A stretch of 64,000 nucleotides of DNA, from positions 32,472 to 96,471 of the forward strand of contig DGVS01000006.1 of assembly GCA_002395065.1 (NCBI GenBank). The letters are read 5' to 3'. The notes under the pieces are model-generated. The model worked only from the letters and a program-made list of their open reading frames with translations, was not told the origin of the DNA and did not search any database. How positions within the stretch are numbered: the first letter of the stretch is position 1; each line of letters starts with the position of its first letter. Both the position numbers and the translations under genes were made by a program. Shown one piece after another: positions 7,995-18,253 of this stretch. The stretch is from Caryophanales bacterium UBA4278. GTDB lineage: Bacteria > Bacillota_I > Bacilli_A > RFN20 > CAG-826.

Positions 7995-10613
7995 ATGAAC
8001 AAAAAAAGATTAACGCTAGCGTTCGTTTCTCTCTTTGCCGCAACAGCACTTCTTGCTGGTTGTAGTTCAAAAGAAGGCGAAGCAGACAAAGAAATCGATC
8101 GCATGCAACTCTCTGGTATTCCAACAGCTTACCAAGTTGGTGACACAATTAACTGGTCGGCTGCCACGGTAAAAGTCACCTATAAAGACAAATCAACGGC
8201 GACATTTACCGGTTCCCAAGTCGAATATGATGTCTCTGAAACAGCCGAAGCAACTAAAGTTGTTGTTTATACAACCGGTCTTCATGCTCAAACCACTCTT
8301 GTTGAGGGCGAATATGATATCAAAGCTGCTTTAGCTGGCAAACTCGAGAACAAGTATTCTATGGGAAGAATCGTCGTTGGTAAGATTACTAGCGATAAAT
8401 ACGACCTTGACTCCTTTGAAGTTCCACAATTTGTTCAAGATCTCAAAGTCATCAAAGAAGGACAAAGCCAAGAAGGCTCCTTTGCTGATGTCAGTGAAGA
8501 TTTTACAGTTGGAACAAAGAATGTGTTCAAGTTCGTTCCACGTGCTTCTTTCACCCTTAAAGGACAAGGTGGACAAGCCAAACGTTATACAAACTACGAA
8601 AAAGATTTCTCATTAAAAGAAATCACTGGTCCTTCAACTAAGGTTGATGCTGATGTTGATGATTACGCCATCGTTGCTGATGGAAGCGGAATTAAATTTG
8701 CTGAAACAGCTGTTGGTAAAAAGTTTGAAATTACTGTTCAACCAAAGGAATTCTCAACAGACGCCAACGGAAAAACAGCCTCTGTTAGCTTCTCATTCAA
8801 AGTTAAGAGCGGTCTTAACATTTATGAAGCAAAACAACTTGGTGCACTTAACCTTCACTCCTATTCATTAAAGGATTTGAATGGCACAGAAAAAATTGTT
8901 TCTCACATCGGTAGGAATACTGATGCTTATGGAGAAAGCGAAGCAGGTTCAAAACCACACTACTTCAACGCTAATATTTCTACACATGGTTCAGATAAAG
9001 TTTTCTGGGACGATGTTCGTGGTGATTATTCCTATGTTGACTACAAAGGAATTTGGACTGACTTCTTAAAACTTCGTACTGAAAACGGAGTTCAAAAAGG
9101 TATTTTCACTGAAGAAGAAATTGCCGAATACACTGACATTAAAGGTGTTTATTTCCAAAACCGTATTACTTTAACAAAAGAAGATATTCCTGAAGATTAT
9201 TTCATCACAGCAGATGAATCAGGAAACTTAAGTCATTATCCCGCATTTACTTATCTTCGTGATGCAAGTGAAGTTTACACACCAATTGTTAAAAACAATG
9301 ATGTGGAAATTAATGGAAACTTCTTCATGCTTGATAACCAACTTCCAATCTGTGCTTCTAACTGGGGCGATAAGCTCAACCCAGGATTTCACACTTATGG
9401 AAACGGTATTACTGGTCCTGATGGAACAATCGATCCAGGACATTGCTCCTTATTCAAGTTCTGTGGATATGACCCAGACATTAGTGAAGTCTATCACTAC
9501 AACAACGTTGATGTTTTAGGTGGCAAGAAAGGTATTGTTCGTAACTTAAACACCAAAGGTGTTGTTACTGAACTTGAAGGTGAAGATGCTATCCTTGGTG
9601 TCACAGCCATGATTGCTATGAAAAACAAATATTGTGCTGGCGAATATGTCAACAATATTATTAAGCAATATCAAATCGGCATTTTCCCAGATATAAACCT
9701 CGCTGGTGTCAATACAGCCGAATTAAATGGTGAAACAATTCACTACAACACTTTAATTGATAAGTGCAATATTTTCGACTGTACAAACACTGCTATTTGT
9801 AATTATCACAACGCCGGCACACTTGTTCGTAATTCAAGATTTGGTCGTTTCGGTGGCGCAGCCATTCTTAACGCTGGTGACGTTGACGAAAAAGGAGATG
9901 AAATCAATTACGATTACGCCAAGAAACTCAAAGCTAATGTGCCAGAATTGGCTGGTATTGATACAACTGCCGAACCAGATCCATTCCAAGATTTGTATAA
10001 GTCAAATACCTATATTGATGCTGCTTCAACCGCAAGCTTCAATAACTATGTAACTGGAAACGAAACTTATTTCGTTGCCGTTCATGCTTCTGGTTATTTT
10101 GATAAAACATTACCAACATATCAAGATATGTTTGCTGTAATTAATAATGCTTATCGTTTTGAAGAAAATGGACATCAAGTTTATAACATCAAATCTTTGA
10201 ATATGGACGGTCATGACTATGTTATGTCTAAAAATAGATTCTGGTGTGGTGATGTTGTTTTAAATGCCGATACAAACAAGCCTTTAAAGGCTGGTTGCAT
10301 TGACGATACTAATGCTGCATTTACATGGTATTCTAATTTGGCTACATATGGTCTTCCAATCTTCTATACAGAAGAGGGTGATATCTTTACATCGTTCTAT
10401 GATCCAGAAAAAACCGCAGAAGAACAACCAGGTGTTCCAAAAATGTTCTTTACACCAGCTTCTGTTGCTGCATTCTTTATGGGTGGTATGAGTAATCCAT
10501 CAGTTCTTGTTCCACAAGGACACATCACAGCTAAATCTGTTAGCGTGCTCCTTCCAGCCGGAAAAACAACTCTTAATGCCGTTTTTGAATTAAGAGAAGT
10601 TGCTGCTGAATAA
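7995..10613 (+). CDS. Large surface lipoprotein with Ig-like and beta-helix-like regions
   Basis: 872 residues. The signal peptide ends in the lipobox LLAGC (Cys about 22), so the protein should be lipid-anchored outside the cell. About residues 35-110 resemble a bacterial Ig-like fold. The region around residues 510-620 has regularly spaced N/G-rich turns (for example NCDIF-like, TAICNYHNAG, NSRFGRFGGAA) typical of a right-handed parallel beta-helix. Substrate or adhesion role unknown. It follows the ABC exporter operon in the same direction, with its own promoter, and ends at a strong terminator. Confidence 0.75.
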   Translation: MNKKRLTLAFVSLFAATALLAGCSSKEGEADKEIDRMQLSGIPTAYQVGDTINWSAATVKVTYKDKSTATFTGSQVEYDVSETAEATKVVVYTTGLHAQTTLVEGEYDIKAALAGKLENKYSMGRIVVGKITSDKYDLDSFEVPQFVQDLKVIKEGQSQEGSFADVSEDFTVGTKNVFKFVPRASFTLKGQGGQAKRYTNYEKDFSLKEITGPSTKVDADVDDYAIVADGSGIKFAETAVGKKFEITVQPKEFSTDANGKTASVSFSFKVKSGLNIYEAKQLGALNLHSYSLKDLNGTEKIVSHIGRNTDAYGESEAGSKPHYFNANISTHGSDKVFWDDVRGDYSYVDYKGIWTDFLKLRTENGVQKGIFTEEEIAEYTDIKGVYFQNRITLTKEDIPEDYFITADESGNLSHYPAFTYLRDASEVYTPIVKNNDVEINGNFFMLDNQLPICASNWGDKLNPGFHTYGNGITGPDGTIDPGHCSLFKFCGYDPDISEVYHYNNVDVLGGKKGIVRNLNTKGVVTELEGEDAILGVTAMIAMKNKYCAGEYVNNIIKQYQIGIFPDINLAGVNTAELNGETIHYNTLIDKCNIFDCTNTAICNYHNAGTLVRNSRFGRFGGAAILNAGDVDEKGDEINYDYAKKLKANVPELAGIDTTAEPDPFQDLYKSNTYIDAASTASFNNYVTGNETYFVAVHASGYFDKTLPTYQDMFAVINNAYRFEENGHQVYNIKSLNMDGHDYVMSKNRFWCGDVVLNADTNKPLKAGCIDDTNAAFTWYSNLATYGLPIFYTEEGDIFTSFYDPEKTAEEQPGVPKMFFTPASVAAFFMGGMSNPSVLVPQGHITAKSVSVLLPAGKTTLNAVFELREVAAE

Positions 10614-10630
10614 GCAAAACTAATTTATAT

Positions 10631-10660
10631 AAGAGCCGATTCACTTCGGCTCTTTTTCTT
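10631..10660 (+). terminator. Intrinsic terminator after the lipoprotein gene
   Basis: Perfect stem AAGAGCCGA (10631-10639) with TCGGCTCTT (10646-10654), six-base loop, followed by TTTTCTTTT. Confidence 0.9.
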
Positions 10661-10717
10661 TTATGAAGATTCCCATCATAAAAAATTATGTTTAACAATA
10701 AACATATAAAAATTGTG

Positions 10718-10760
10718 TGAAAAATTCGGCTCAAAAATCTCGATAAAGATATATAAGGAG
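10718..10760 (+). repeat. 43-nt leader repeat, copy 1 (before the YhcG-like gene)
   Basis: This block, from TGAAAAATTC to ATATAAGGAG, recurs at 32477-32519 before the RhuM-like gene with only two mismatches. It includes ATCT-CGATAA-AGAT and the ribosome-binding region. It is probably a shared promoter/leader or the edge of a mobile cassette. Confidence 0.7.
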
Positions 10761-10768
10761 GTCTAACT

Positions 10769-11902
10769 ATGGAAATAGAAAAGACAAATTATATATCTGA
10801 AATTAAAGAAATCTTATCAAGTGCACGAAAGAATGTTCAATACGCCATTAATGTATCAATGGTTTATGCCTATTATGAAATGGGGCGAATCATTGTTGAG
10901 CAAGAACAACATGGAAAGAATCGGGCTGAATATGGTAAGAAAATTATAAGAACTCTTTCTCGCGAATTGACAAAAGATTTTGGAAAAGGATTTTCAATTC
11001 AGAGTCTTAGTTACATCAGACAGTTTTACATTGTTTATTCTAATAATGAAATTGTCCACACACTGCGTGGAAAATCTAGCAACGTAGTTGTTATTGAAAA
11101 GAATCAACAAAAAATCCAAACACCGTTTGGAAAATCTAACAACAACGTTGTTAAAGACTTCAATGATCAAATCACTAATTTCCCTCTTACAAGGGATGGA
11201 CAGAGATTTTGCTTGGGCTGGACAATGTATAGAGTGTTAATCAGAATCAAAAATCAGAAGGAAAGAAGATTTTATGAAATTGAGGCATACAACAACAAAT
11301 GGAGCACAAGAGAACTTGAACGCCAAATTAATTCAGCTTTATATGAACGCTTGAGTTTGTCTCGAAACAAAGAAGAAATATTAGAACTATCTCGTGTTGG
11401 GCAAATCGTTGAAAAACTGAAAGATATGTTCAAAAAAATTGCTGTATTAGAATTTTTAAATCTTCCTGTGGAAGATGTTTATACAGAAAAGAAATTTGAG
11501 GAACGAATTATTGAACATCTCCAAGAGTTTATCTTGGAATTAGGGAAAGGTTTTATTTTTGTTGGAAGACAAGTTCGTTTACTAATTAATGGAAAAGAAT
11601 ACCGCCCTGATCTTGTTTTTTATAAAATCTCATTACGATGTCATGTTGTCGTCGATTTAAAAATTGGAAAGCTTGATCACGGAGATATCGGACAAATGCT
11701 TTTATATACCGGTTATTATGATGAACACATAAAAATGAAGAACGAGAACCCGACAGTTGGATTAATTTTATGTAAAGACAATGATGAAATCGTTGTCCAT
11801 TACACGTTAGACAAAATACCCAACCCAATTTTTGTCTCGGAATATATCGCCGTCCTTCCATCTAAAGAAGATTTAGAAAGAATTATTGCGGATGAAAAAT
11901 AG
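10769..11902 (+). CDS. YhcG-like PD-(D/E)XK nuclease (DUF1016 family)
   Basis: 377 residues. The N-terminal DUF1016 helical domain contains GRIIVEQEQHGKNRAEYG and LTKDFGKGFS. The C-terminal PD-(D/E)XK nuclease has D-(x)n-VVDLKIG (RPDLVFY ... VVDLK, about residues 276-293) followed by DIGQMLLYTGYYDE. YhcG-family proteins are accessory nucleases often found with restriction or TA genes. Here the gene stands alone between a lipoprotein and a transporter. GGAGG precedes the ATG. A stretch around residues 95-140 seems expanded compared with the copy at 48615. The upstream 43-nt leader is shared with the RhuM-like gene. Confidence 0.85.
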   Translation: MEIEKTNYISEIKEILSSARKNVQYAINVSMVYAYYEMGRIIVEQEQHGKNRAEYGKKIIRTLSRELTKDFGKGFSIQSLSYIRQFYIVYSNNEIVHTLRGKSSNVVVIEKNQQKIQTPFGKSNNNVVKDFNDQITNFPLTRDGQRFCLGWTMYRVLIRIKNQKERRFYEIEAYNNKWSTRELERQINSALYERLSLSRNKEEILELSRVGQIVEKLKDMFKKIAVLEFLNLPVEDVYTEKKFEERIIEHLQEFILELGKGFIFVGRQVRLLINGKEYRPDLVFYKISLRCHVVVDLKIGKLDHGDIGQMLLYTGYYDEHIKMKNENPTVGLILCKDNDEIVVHYTLDKIPNPIFVSEYIAVLPSKEDLERIIADEK

Positions 11903-11948
11903 ATTAAAGAGGTAGTTTTATAAATCTGCCTCTTTTCTATTTTGTGTG

Positions 11949-11954
11949 TATAAT
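11949..11954 (+). promoter_or_regulatory. -10 element implying a leaderless MacB-like mRNA
   Basis: TATAAT ends 8 nt before the ATG at 11963, so transcription should begin one or two bases before the start codon. No Shine-Dalgarno fits in the gap. Confidence 0.6.
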
Positions 11955-11962
11955 ATACACGT

Positions 11963-14347
11963 ATGATTGTTGTTAAAGATTTAGTTAAGAAGTTTAAATC
12001 TCCTAACAAGGATGAAGAAATCGTCGCATTAGACCACCTTTCTTTAGTCTTGCCTGATAAAGGCTTCATTGCTATTTATGGCGCCTCTGGCTGCGGTAAA
12101 TCCACGTTATTAAATGTTTTAGGTGGTTTAGATCTTGCTGACGAAGGTGAAATGATCGTTAATGGTCGTAACACCTCGAAATTCTCAAAAGGAGATTGGA
12201 ACTCTTATCGAAACCAAGAAGTCGGATTTATTTTTCAAAACTATTATCTTCTTCCACATCTAACTGTCTACGATAACATCGCGATCACCCTTCAAATGTC
12301 CAAACAAACCAAGGACATGTCGAAAAAGATCCGCGATGCGTTAGCAGCAGTCGAACTAAATAAATATGAAAAACGCTATCCAAAGCAACTTTCTGGTGGC
12401 CAACAACAAAGAGTTGCTATAGCAAGAGCGTTAATCTCTAATCCAACAATCATTCTTGCAGATGAGCCAACAGGTGCGCTTGATGAAAAATCATCGAAGA
12501 TTGTCATGCGTACTTTAAAAGAGATTTCCAAGGATCATCTTGTTGTGATGGTAACTCACAACGAGCGCATGGCAAAGGAATACGCCGATAGAATGATTGA
12601 GATTTCCTATGGAAAAATCATTTCTGATAACGAATTAACAAGCGAAAAGAAGATTAGTGAAAACAAAGAACCATTAAAAAGAGTTCATCTTCCTTTCCTT
12701 ACATCATTAAAGTGGTCACTGCGTAACGTCGTTAAGAAAAAAGGTCGTTCAATTCCAATCGCGATTGCAACAGCGATTGGTTTGGCCTGTGCTGGACTTG
12801 TTTTATCAATGTCAAAAGGTGTCAACGATTTCGTTGCAGAAGCCCAAAAGAATGCCATTGGAGACTATCCGGTCTATGTTACTTGTTATCCAAAATCATC
12901 AAGCGAATCCAACAAAGATTTGTTAACCGAATTTCCAGATATTGATGAAATCATTATTGAGAAATCGGATTATGAGGTGCAAGAGCATTATGTGTCTATG
13001 CAACAAGACTTCATGGATTATATGCAGAAGATGCCAAAGAGTTATTACACGATTCCGCAATCGAATAAATCTTTAACATTTAACCTATTCGCAAACCCAT
13101 CCCACGATTCATATGAAAAAGTGTCATCTGGTTCATATACAATGTCAATCGCTCCAAGTGATGACTCATATAAATTTATTAAAGAACAATACGATATCCT
13201 TGCTGGTCATCTCCCAGAAAACAACCATGATCTAACACTTGTGTTAGATACATATAACCGAATTGATCTTGGTTATTTAAATAATATGGGTTTTGATACC
13301 AGTGGAGACAACATTAAGTTTGATGATATTTTAGGTTCAAAAGAATATCGCGTTGTTTCAAATGATGACTATTATGAAAGAGAAGCGGAAACCAAAGCAG
13401 GATACGAAGGAAAATATTATTACACACCTAAAGGCGACTCCTCATATAAAGACCTATACGAAAACCACTTCTTCCATTCGATGAAGATTACTGGAATCAT
13501 TCGCCCAAAGAAAGATTCCCCAAACCCGTTATATAAAACAATTCTTCTTTATCACCCAAAATTTTTAGATGAAGTCATTAAACCAAATAATGATACGTCT
13601 CAAATTGTGCTTGATCAGCTTTCTTATGGAACAAGTTATAACACCTTCTATCGTTCAAGAGAAAAATTTGAAGATACTTATTCAAGCGGTTATGCGATTA
13701 CCGCTCAATACCAATATGAATCGCGTTTAATTGATATTGGATACAAAGAAAGAATTACATCTCTTTACTTTTACACTGATACCTTTGAACAAAGAGCAAA
13801 CATTATTGATTATGTTGAGCAATATGTGAAGAAGATGGGAACAGATAGCGAAATCGTTTTAAAAACAAAAGATTATCTAGAAACAGTCACATCAGCGTTC
13901 TCAGCCATTGCATCAACGTTCTCTTCTGTCATGCTTATTTTCTCGCTTGTTACAATCCTTGTTGCGATCATTTTAACCGCAATTCTCACATATATTTCGG
14001 TAAATGAGAGAAAACGAGAGATTGGATTACTTAGAAGTTTGGGTGCGCGGCGCGTTGATATTTCGCTGATGTTTATTGCTGAAGCAGGTATTATTGGTGT
14101 TGTCGCCGGATTGCTTGGAATCGGCCTATGTTTTGCCTTTGCCCCGATTGTGGCACAAGTAGTCGTGAGTCTTATTAAAGGTGCAAACATGAAGATTCTT
14201 ACACCAGATGTTTCAACATTCTCTACTATTCAACCTTGGATTATTCCAATGCTATTTGTTGCTGCCATCCTAATTGGCGTATTGGCTTCGCTTTTACCAG
14301 CTATTCATGCCGGAAAGAAAAAACCTGCCGATATTCTAAAAGAATAA
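11963..14347 (+). CDS. MacB/LolD-like ABC transporter, ATPase fused to FtsX-type permease
   Basis: 794 residues. The ABC ATPase occupies about 1-225 (Walker [10 protein letters not shown], signature LSGGQQQR, Walker [13 protein letters not shown]). A membrane helix near 270 is followed by a large extracytoplasmic region (about 295-640). Three C-terminal helices then form an FtsX domain ([18 protein letters not shown] motif). Such proteins act as mechanotransmission pumps, often exporting antimicrobial peptides or lipoproteins, and no ATP is used for substrate passage within the membrane itself. The single-chain arrangement is common in Firmicutes. The start lies at the predicted transcription start. 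Confidence 0.88.
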   Translation: MIVVKDLVKKFKSPNKDEEIVALDHLSLVLPDKGFIAIYGASGCGKSTLLNVLGGLDLADEGEMIVNGRNTSKFSKGDWNSYRNQEVGFIFQNYYLLPHLTVYDNIAITLQMSKQTKDMSKKIRDALAAVELNKYEKRYPKQLSGGQQQRVAIARALISNPTIILADEPTGALDEKSSKIVMRTLKEISKDHLVVMVTHNERMAKEYADRMIEISYGKIISDNELTSEKKISENKEPLKRVHLPFLTSLKWSLRNVVKKKGRSIPIAIATAIGLACAGLVLSMSKGVNDFVAEAQKNAIGDYPVYVTCYPKSSSESNKDLLTEFPDIDEIIIEKSDYEVQEHYVSMQQDFMDYMQKMPKSYYTIPQSNKSLTFNLFANPSHDSYEKVSSGSYTMSIAPSDDSYKFIKEQYDILAGHLPENNHDLTLVLDTYNRIDLGYLNNMGFDTSGDNIKFDDILGSKEYRVVSNDDYYEREAETKAGYEGKYYYTPKGDSSYKDLYENHFFHSMKITGIIRPKKDSPNPLYKTILLYHPKFLDEVIKPNNDTSQIVLDQLSYGTSYNTFYRSREKFEDTYSSGYAITAQYQYESRLIDIGYKERITSLYFYTDTFEQRANIIDYVEQYVKKMGTDSEIVLKTKDYLETVTSAFSAIASTFSSVMLIFSLVTILVAIILTAILTYISVNERKREIGLLRSLGARRVDISLMFIAEAGIIGVVAGLLGIGLCFAFAPIVAQVVVSLIKGANMKILTPDVSTFSTIQPWIIPMLFVAAILIGVLASLLPAIHAGKKKPADILKE

Positions 14348-14351
14348 AAAG

Positions 14352-15701
14352 ATGAAATTTGATCGAGTAAAAGGAAAATGTGTTGACCTCTCCTTTGAAG
14401 GAAAAGGTGTGGTAAAGCTTTCTTATGGCACAGTCTTTGTTGATGGATTATTTCCAGGCGAAGAAGCAGAAATTGAAATTCAATATAAACGCGCTGGTAA
14501 TTATTTTGGAAAAGTATACCGTTTGATCAACAAATCACCAGATCGAATTCAACCTCGATGCGGTGTTTGCACTGCTTGTGGTGGATGTCAACTTCAACAA
14601 CTTTCTTATCCTGCTCAATTAGCTTATAAACAACATAAAGTTGAAGATGCTTTAAGACGTCACGATTTGAAAAATATTCATGTTTTACCTGTGATTGGTA
14701 TGGAAAATCCTTATCAATACCGTAATAAAATTCAAGTTCCAATTGGTCGCGATCAACATGGACATATTGTTTCCGGATTCTATCGACAGGGCACACACAA
14801 AATCATTCCAATTGACCAATGTATGATTGAGGACGAACGTTCTTCAAAGATTATTTTTACAATTAAGCAATTAATGAAGGAATTTAAGTACGCTCCTTAT
14901 GATGAAGACCAACAAACAGGCTTAATCAGACATGTCTTAATTCGAACATCTAAACATTATGATGAGATTATGGTGACTCTAGTTACTAGACTTGATGAAT
15001 TTAAAGGCAAAAACAACTTTGTGAAAGAACTTGTTAAGCGTTGCCCAAACATTTCAACAGTTATTCAAAATATTAATCACCGAGATACAAACGTTATTCT
15101 TGGAGAAAAAGAAAGAGTCTTATATGGTAGTGGACAGATTAAAGATTCTATTTTAGGAGTGGACTTTTTAATCTCTTCAAAATCATTTTTCCAGGTTAAT
15201 CCTGTTCAAGTTGAAAAACTCTATCAAACCGCGCTTGATTTAGCAAAAATAACCAGCAATTCTAAGGTATTTGATGCTTATTGTGGAATTGGAACAATTT
15301 CATTAATCGCTGCAAAACACGCACAAAATGTCGTTGGAGCAGAGATTGTTAAAGAAGCGATTATTGATGCTAAAAGAAATGCTAAATTAAACAAAATTAA
15401 TAATGCCGAATTCTATGTTGGAGATGCTGGAGAGATTTATTCTAAACTCCGTTATGAAGGAAGAAACTTCGATTGTGTTTTTGTTGATCCTCCACGAAAA
15501 GGATTAACTCCTGAATTTATCGAATCTCTATTAAAAGAGGAACCTCCAACAATTTGTTATGTTTCATGTGACCCAGAAACACTTGCACGTGATTTAAAAC
15601 TACTTTCTCAAAAATACTTGATTTCAGATATTCAACCAGTTGATATGTTTCCAATGACTTTTCACGTTGAAACTATTGTGGAATTAGCCTTAAAGAAATA
15701 A
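14352..15701 (+). CDS. rlmD: 23S rRNA (uracil-C5)-methyltransferase, RlmD/RlmCD type
   Basis: 449 residues. An N-terminal TRAM domain precedes a Cys cluster (CGVCTACGGC, about 70-79) that binds an iron-sulfur cluster in RumA enzymes. The Rossmann methyltransferase follows with FDAYCGIGTIS, VDPPRKGL and the catalytic CYVSCDPETLARD. The family methylates U1939 (and U747 in the RlmCD subtype) of 23S rRNA with S-adenosylmethionine; which sites are used here cannot be decided. It starts 4 nt after the MacB-like gene and may be co-transcribed. Confidence 0.9.
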   Translation: MKFDRVKGKCVDLSFEGKGVVKLSYGTVFVDGLFPGEEAEIEIQYKRAGNYFGKVYRLINKSPDRIQPRCGVCTACGGCQLQQLSYPAQLAYKQHKVEDALRRHDLKNIHVLPVIGMENPYQYRNKIQVPIGRDQHGHIVSGFYRQGTHKIIPIDQCMIEDERSSKIIFTIKQLMKEFKYAPYDEDQQTGLIRHVLIRTSKHYDEIMVTLVTRLDEFKGKNNFVKELVKRCPNISTVIQNINHRDTNVILGEKERVLYGSGQIKDSILGVDFLISSKSFFQVNPVQVEKLYQTALDLAKITSNSKVFDAYCGIGTISLIAAKHAQNVVGAEIVKEAIIDAKRNAKLNKINNAEFYVGDAGEIYSKLRYEGRNFDCVFVDPPRKGLTPEFIESLLKEEPPTICYVSCDPETLARDLKLLSQKYLISDIQPVDMFPMTFHVETIVELALKK

Positions 15702-16122
15702 TGCCTGTCTAAAAGTTTTTTAATACCTTTAGTTCTTCTAAGTTCGATAAATATTTTTCTTGCTATTTACACCTTTTTGCAAGGGTTTTGATTAGCAATT
15801 TACACCTTTTTACAAAACTAAATTTTGAAGATTCTTTTTGCAAATAACAATGTTATTTGTTTATGTTTATCGGTCGGTCGACATGTAAAAATATTCCTAA
15901 ATTATTATGGATTATAAATATTGCAAATCACTCCGACAAAAGATTACAAATTAATCCAGCGCACATTGTTTTTTTATGGCTATGTACTACGCTGTGCAGA
16001 GCATATAAAATTAACGCAATTGTAAAATTTAGTCGAAAAAATTTTGGGGCAATTATGAAACGTTTGGTTTAAAATTGAAAAAACACTATGCCCCGATTTG
16101 ATTAAAATGAAATTGCTTTTCG
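15702..16122. other. 420-bp gap with short repeats and a palindrome, no convincing gene
   Basis: Two direct copies of a 21-nt element (core TTTACACCTTTTT) lie at 15762-15782 and 15795-15815, perhaps an old IS end. CAAATAACAATGTTATTTG (15841-15859) is a palindrome of the TAACAWWGTTA type. GGGGCA (16047-16052) and TGCCCC (16089-16094) bracket a weak hairpin near the AbiEii stop. A 71-codon open frame at 15857-16072 has no ribosome site or family signal and is not called. Confidence 0.5.
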
Positions 16123-17172
16123 CTATGAATTTAATATTTCTATAGCAGTAACAGCGAAGTTATAAGCTTCTTGTTCTTTGTTTTTTAAAATAAAATTAAT
16201 CTGATTATATGGTGGTTCTTTTAATGGATCTTTATTTTTTATCTCAAGATTAAAGACATCAACATTTTTAATTAAACACGCAGATAAAAGCATTACTTTT
16301 GCTGCGTATATCGCAGTGCTATTCATGGAGAAAGAGCGATTAACTATATGCATCTTAATTTTATTAACTCCATCAACTAATTCTGGATAATCAGCTTTAT
16401 TAAATTTGCCCCAAGATAGCAATGATAAAGCAGTATCAAAAGAATCTTTTAAAGAATCAAGAGGGGTTATATTTAAATTCCTATAAGCAATTTCTTCTTC
16501 CGCAATTTTAAAATATGTATCTCGAACGCCTTTGAAGTCTTTTGCAACATCAAACAAAGAAACTACATCATAAAATTGTTTAATTACTTCCAATCTTTTA
16601 TCGTTAGAGAAATCTTCATTATGATATTTAATTCCAGTGGTGTGAGGAGCAAAAGCGCATAACTTATCACCTAATATCGAATCAACGGATGGTATAGTTA
16701 CGTAATAATCTTCGCCTTCAGTAATTAGAAAGCCGTTATTAATAGGCTTAGTAATCGTTTTAGCATAGTTATTATCAGAAAATAAAACATCTAATAAAAC
16801 AGTGATTTCTCTATTTTTGATTGGTGATAAATAAGTGAATTTGTAATGTTTTTTAGAAATCGATTTATTCGTGGTTCTAACTGATTCACTAACAGAAGTA
16901 AACGGAAATATACTAGCGACTTTGTTTATATATGAATCGATATCGCAGTCCTTATTCACTAGTATATCGACATCGGTACTTAATCTTTTAGGTAAATCAA
17001 ATAAAAGCATTAAGCTAGAACCGCCTTTAAAGATGAATTTTAAATCAACTTTTCTAAGCGCTTCTACAAGGCCTATAGCAAACACTGTTCTTTGAGCAAG
17101 TTCAGGATCAACTTTATATTCTTTTATAATTCGTTGAATGTTTTCTAAAGTGAATGTTTCTTTCTTAATCAT
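16123..17172 (-). CDS. AbiEii-like nucleotidyltransferase toxin
   Basis: 349 residues. Nucleotidyltransferase core FIFKGGSSLMLLFDL followed by RLSTDVDILV (about residues 45-72), the GS-(x)n-DxD pattern of AbiEii/DUF1814 proteins. AbiE systems are TA pairs whose toxin is a (G/C)TP-dependent or tRNA-directed nucleotidyltransferase that limits phage growth. The start overlaps the end of the upstream AbiEi-like gene by 8 nt, the usual antitoxin-toxin order. Confidence 0.85.
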   Translation of the reverse strand: MIKKETFTLENIQRIIKEYKVDPELAQRTVFAIGLVEALRKVDLKFIFKGGSSLMLLFDLPKRLSTDVDILVNKDCDIDSYINKVASIFPFTSVSESVRTTNKSISKKHYKFTYLSPIKNREITVLLDVLFSDNNYAKTITKPINNGFLITEGEDYYVTIPSVDSILGDKLCAFAPHTTGIKYHNEDFSNDKRLEVIKQFYDVVSLFDVAKDFKGVRDTYFKIAEEEIAYRNLNITPLDSLKDSFDTALSLLSWGKFNKADYPELVDGVNKIKMHIVNRSFSMNSTAIYAAKVMLLSACLIKNVDVFNLEIKNKDPLKEPPYNQINFILKNKEQEAYNFAVTAIEILNS

Positions 17173-17875
17173 TAAAAATCGCCTCCATTGTCTTAGGCAC
17201 TAAGAGTTTTAATTTATCTAATGCGTGCCTTCTTTTTGCGTAATTTTTTAATGTATCGTATCTTACTTTGTAATTGAACAATATGTCCTTGATCATATCG
17301 GGAACTTCTGCTCCTTCATAGAAGCAGTTAAGTGTAGCAGAACAAATCATATCGATTGCTAGTTTTTCTATTGTTATTCTTTTATTCTTTTTATCAATTG
17401 GGGATTTGCTAATTAAAGGCAAAATGATTATTGAATTTTCCTCGATATATCTAAATACATCTTCCTTACTAGGATTCACTAATATGTTTTTATAGCCAGC
17501 ATCTTTCAAGGTATTAAAGACGTGTTCCAAGAAGAACTTATTTACTTCTAGAATAACAACATTTCGGTTTATTAAATGATTTAAGAATTGGTTTAAAGTA
17601 GTGGCAGTTTCATAAATCACATATTCAAAATTAGATGAATAATTATTCTTCATTAATTTATCAACTTTTTTTGCGATATTGCTTTCTATTTCATTATGAA
17701 AAGATTTACGCTTACCAAATACGTATTGTGTTTTCCCAACTCTAGAAATCTCCCCTTTATTTTCCATCTCCTCTATTTTGTTATATAAAGAAGATGACTT
17801 ATATTTAGGATTAGATTTAAGAATTAGATTCATTAAGTCTTCAGTACTATAAATTAATTCGCCGTTTACCACCAT
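17165..17875 (-). CDS. AbiEi-like antitoxin/regulator partner
   Basis: 236 residues with an N-terminal winged-helix-like segment (YNKIEEMENKGEISRVGKTQYVFG pattern, about 30-55, typical of AbiEi wHTH domains) and a helical C-terminal region. Expected to bind its own promoter and counter the toxin encoded next. The -10 TATAAT (17884-17889) ends 8 nt before the ATG, so the mRNA is probably leaderless. Confidence 0.75.
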   Translation of the reverse strand: MVVNGELIYSTEDLMNLILKSNPKYKSSSLYNKIEEMENKGEISRVGKTQYVFGKRKSFHNEIESNIAKKVDKLMKNNYSSNFEYVIYETATTLNQFLNHLINRNVVILEVNKFFLEHVFNTLKDAGYKNILVNPSKEDVFRYIEENSIIILPLISKSPIDKKNKRITIEKLAIDMICSATLNCFYEGAEVPDMIKDILFNYKVRYDTLKNYAKRRHALDKLKLLVPKTMEAIFND

Positions 17876-18253
17876 ACGTTTATATTATATAACATTTTTG
17901 GAAAACAACCACTTTTTTATTTTTTTGGTTCAATTCCAAAAATTAAATGGCTAATAAGATCAGTAATTTGGAACGTGCAACTTCAAAAGGTAATCTATTA
18001 TCTTATACACAGCTTATATCCTGGTAATTCTTCATTGTCTTAAGTATTTCTATAAAAAATGAAAAAGTCCTATGAAACAAATGACACGGATGTTTGTACT
18101 GGGAATATAAAAAATTTACCTTTAATTAATAATATTATTTATCACCATATCCTAGATATCTACAGTATTAATATTATTAATAAAGGTAAGTTTCTTGGGC
18201 CACTTGACGACTCTTTTTTGTTGTGAAAATGTATATAAAAAGGGCGAAAAACA
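17876..18253. other. 378-bp gap with a long inverted repeat
   Basis: Arms at about 18116-18137 (TTACCTTTAATTAATAATAT) and 18168-18189 (ATATTATTAATAAAGGTAA) are complementary with one bulge. They enclose a 30-bp loop that itself contains the palindrome TAGATATCTA. This could be an RNA hairpin in the leader of the next gene, a DNA cruciform, or an element end. The AbiEi promoter is at the left edge. Confidence 0.55.

Noticed and set aside
15857..16072. 71-codon plus-strand frame
   Set aside because: No ribosome site, no family signal, unusual composition, and it overlaps repeats and palindromes; likely chance.
18160..18253. T-box riboswitch in the leader of the 18254 gene
   Set aside because: The conserved T-box sequence block is absent; only a long inverted repeat is seen.
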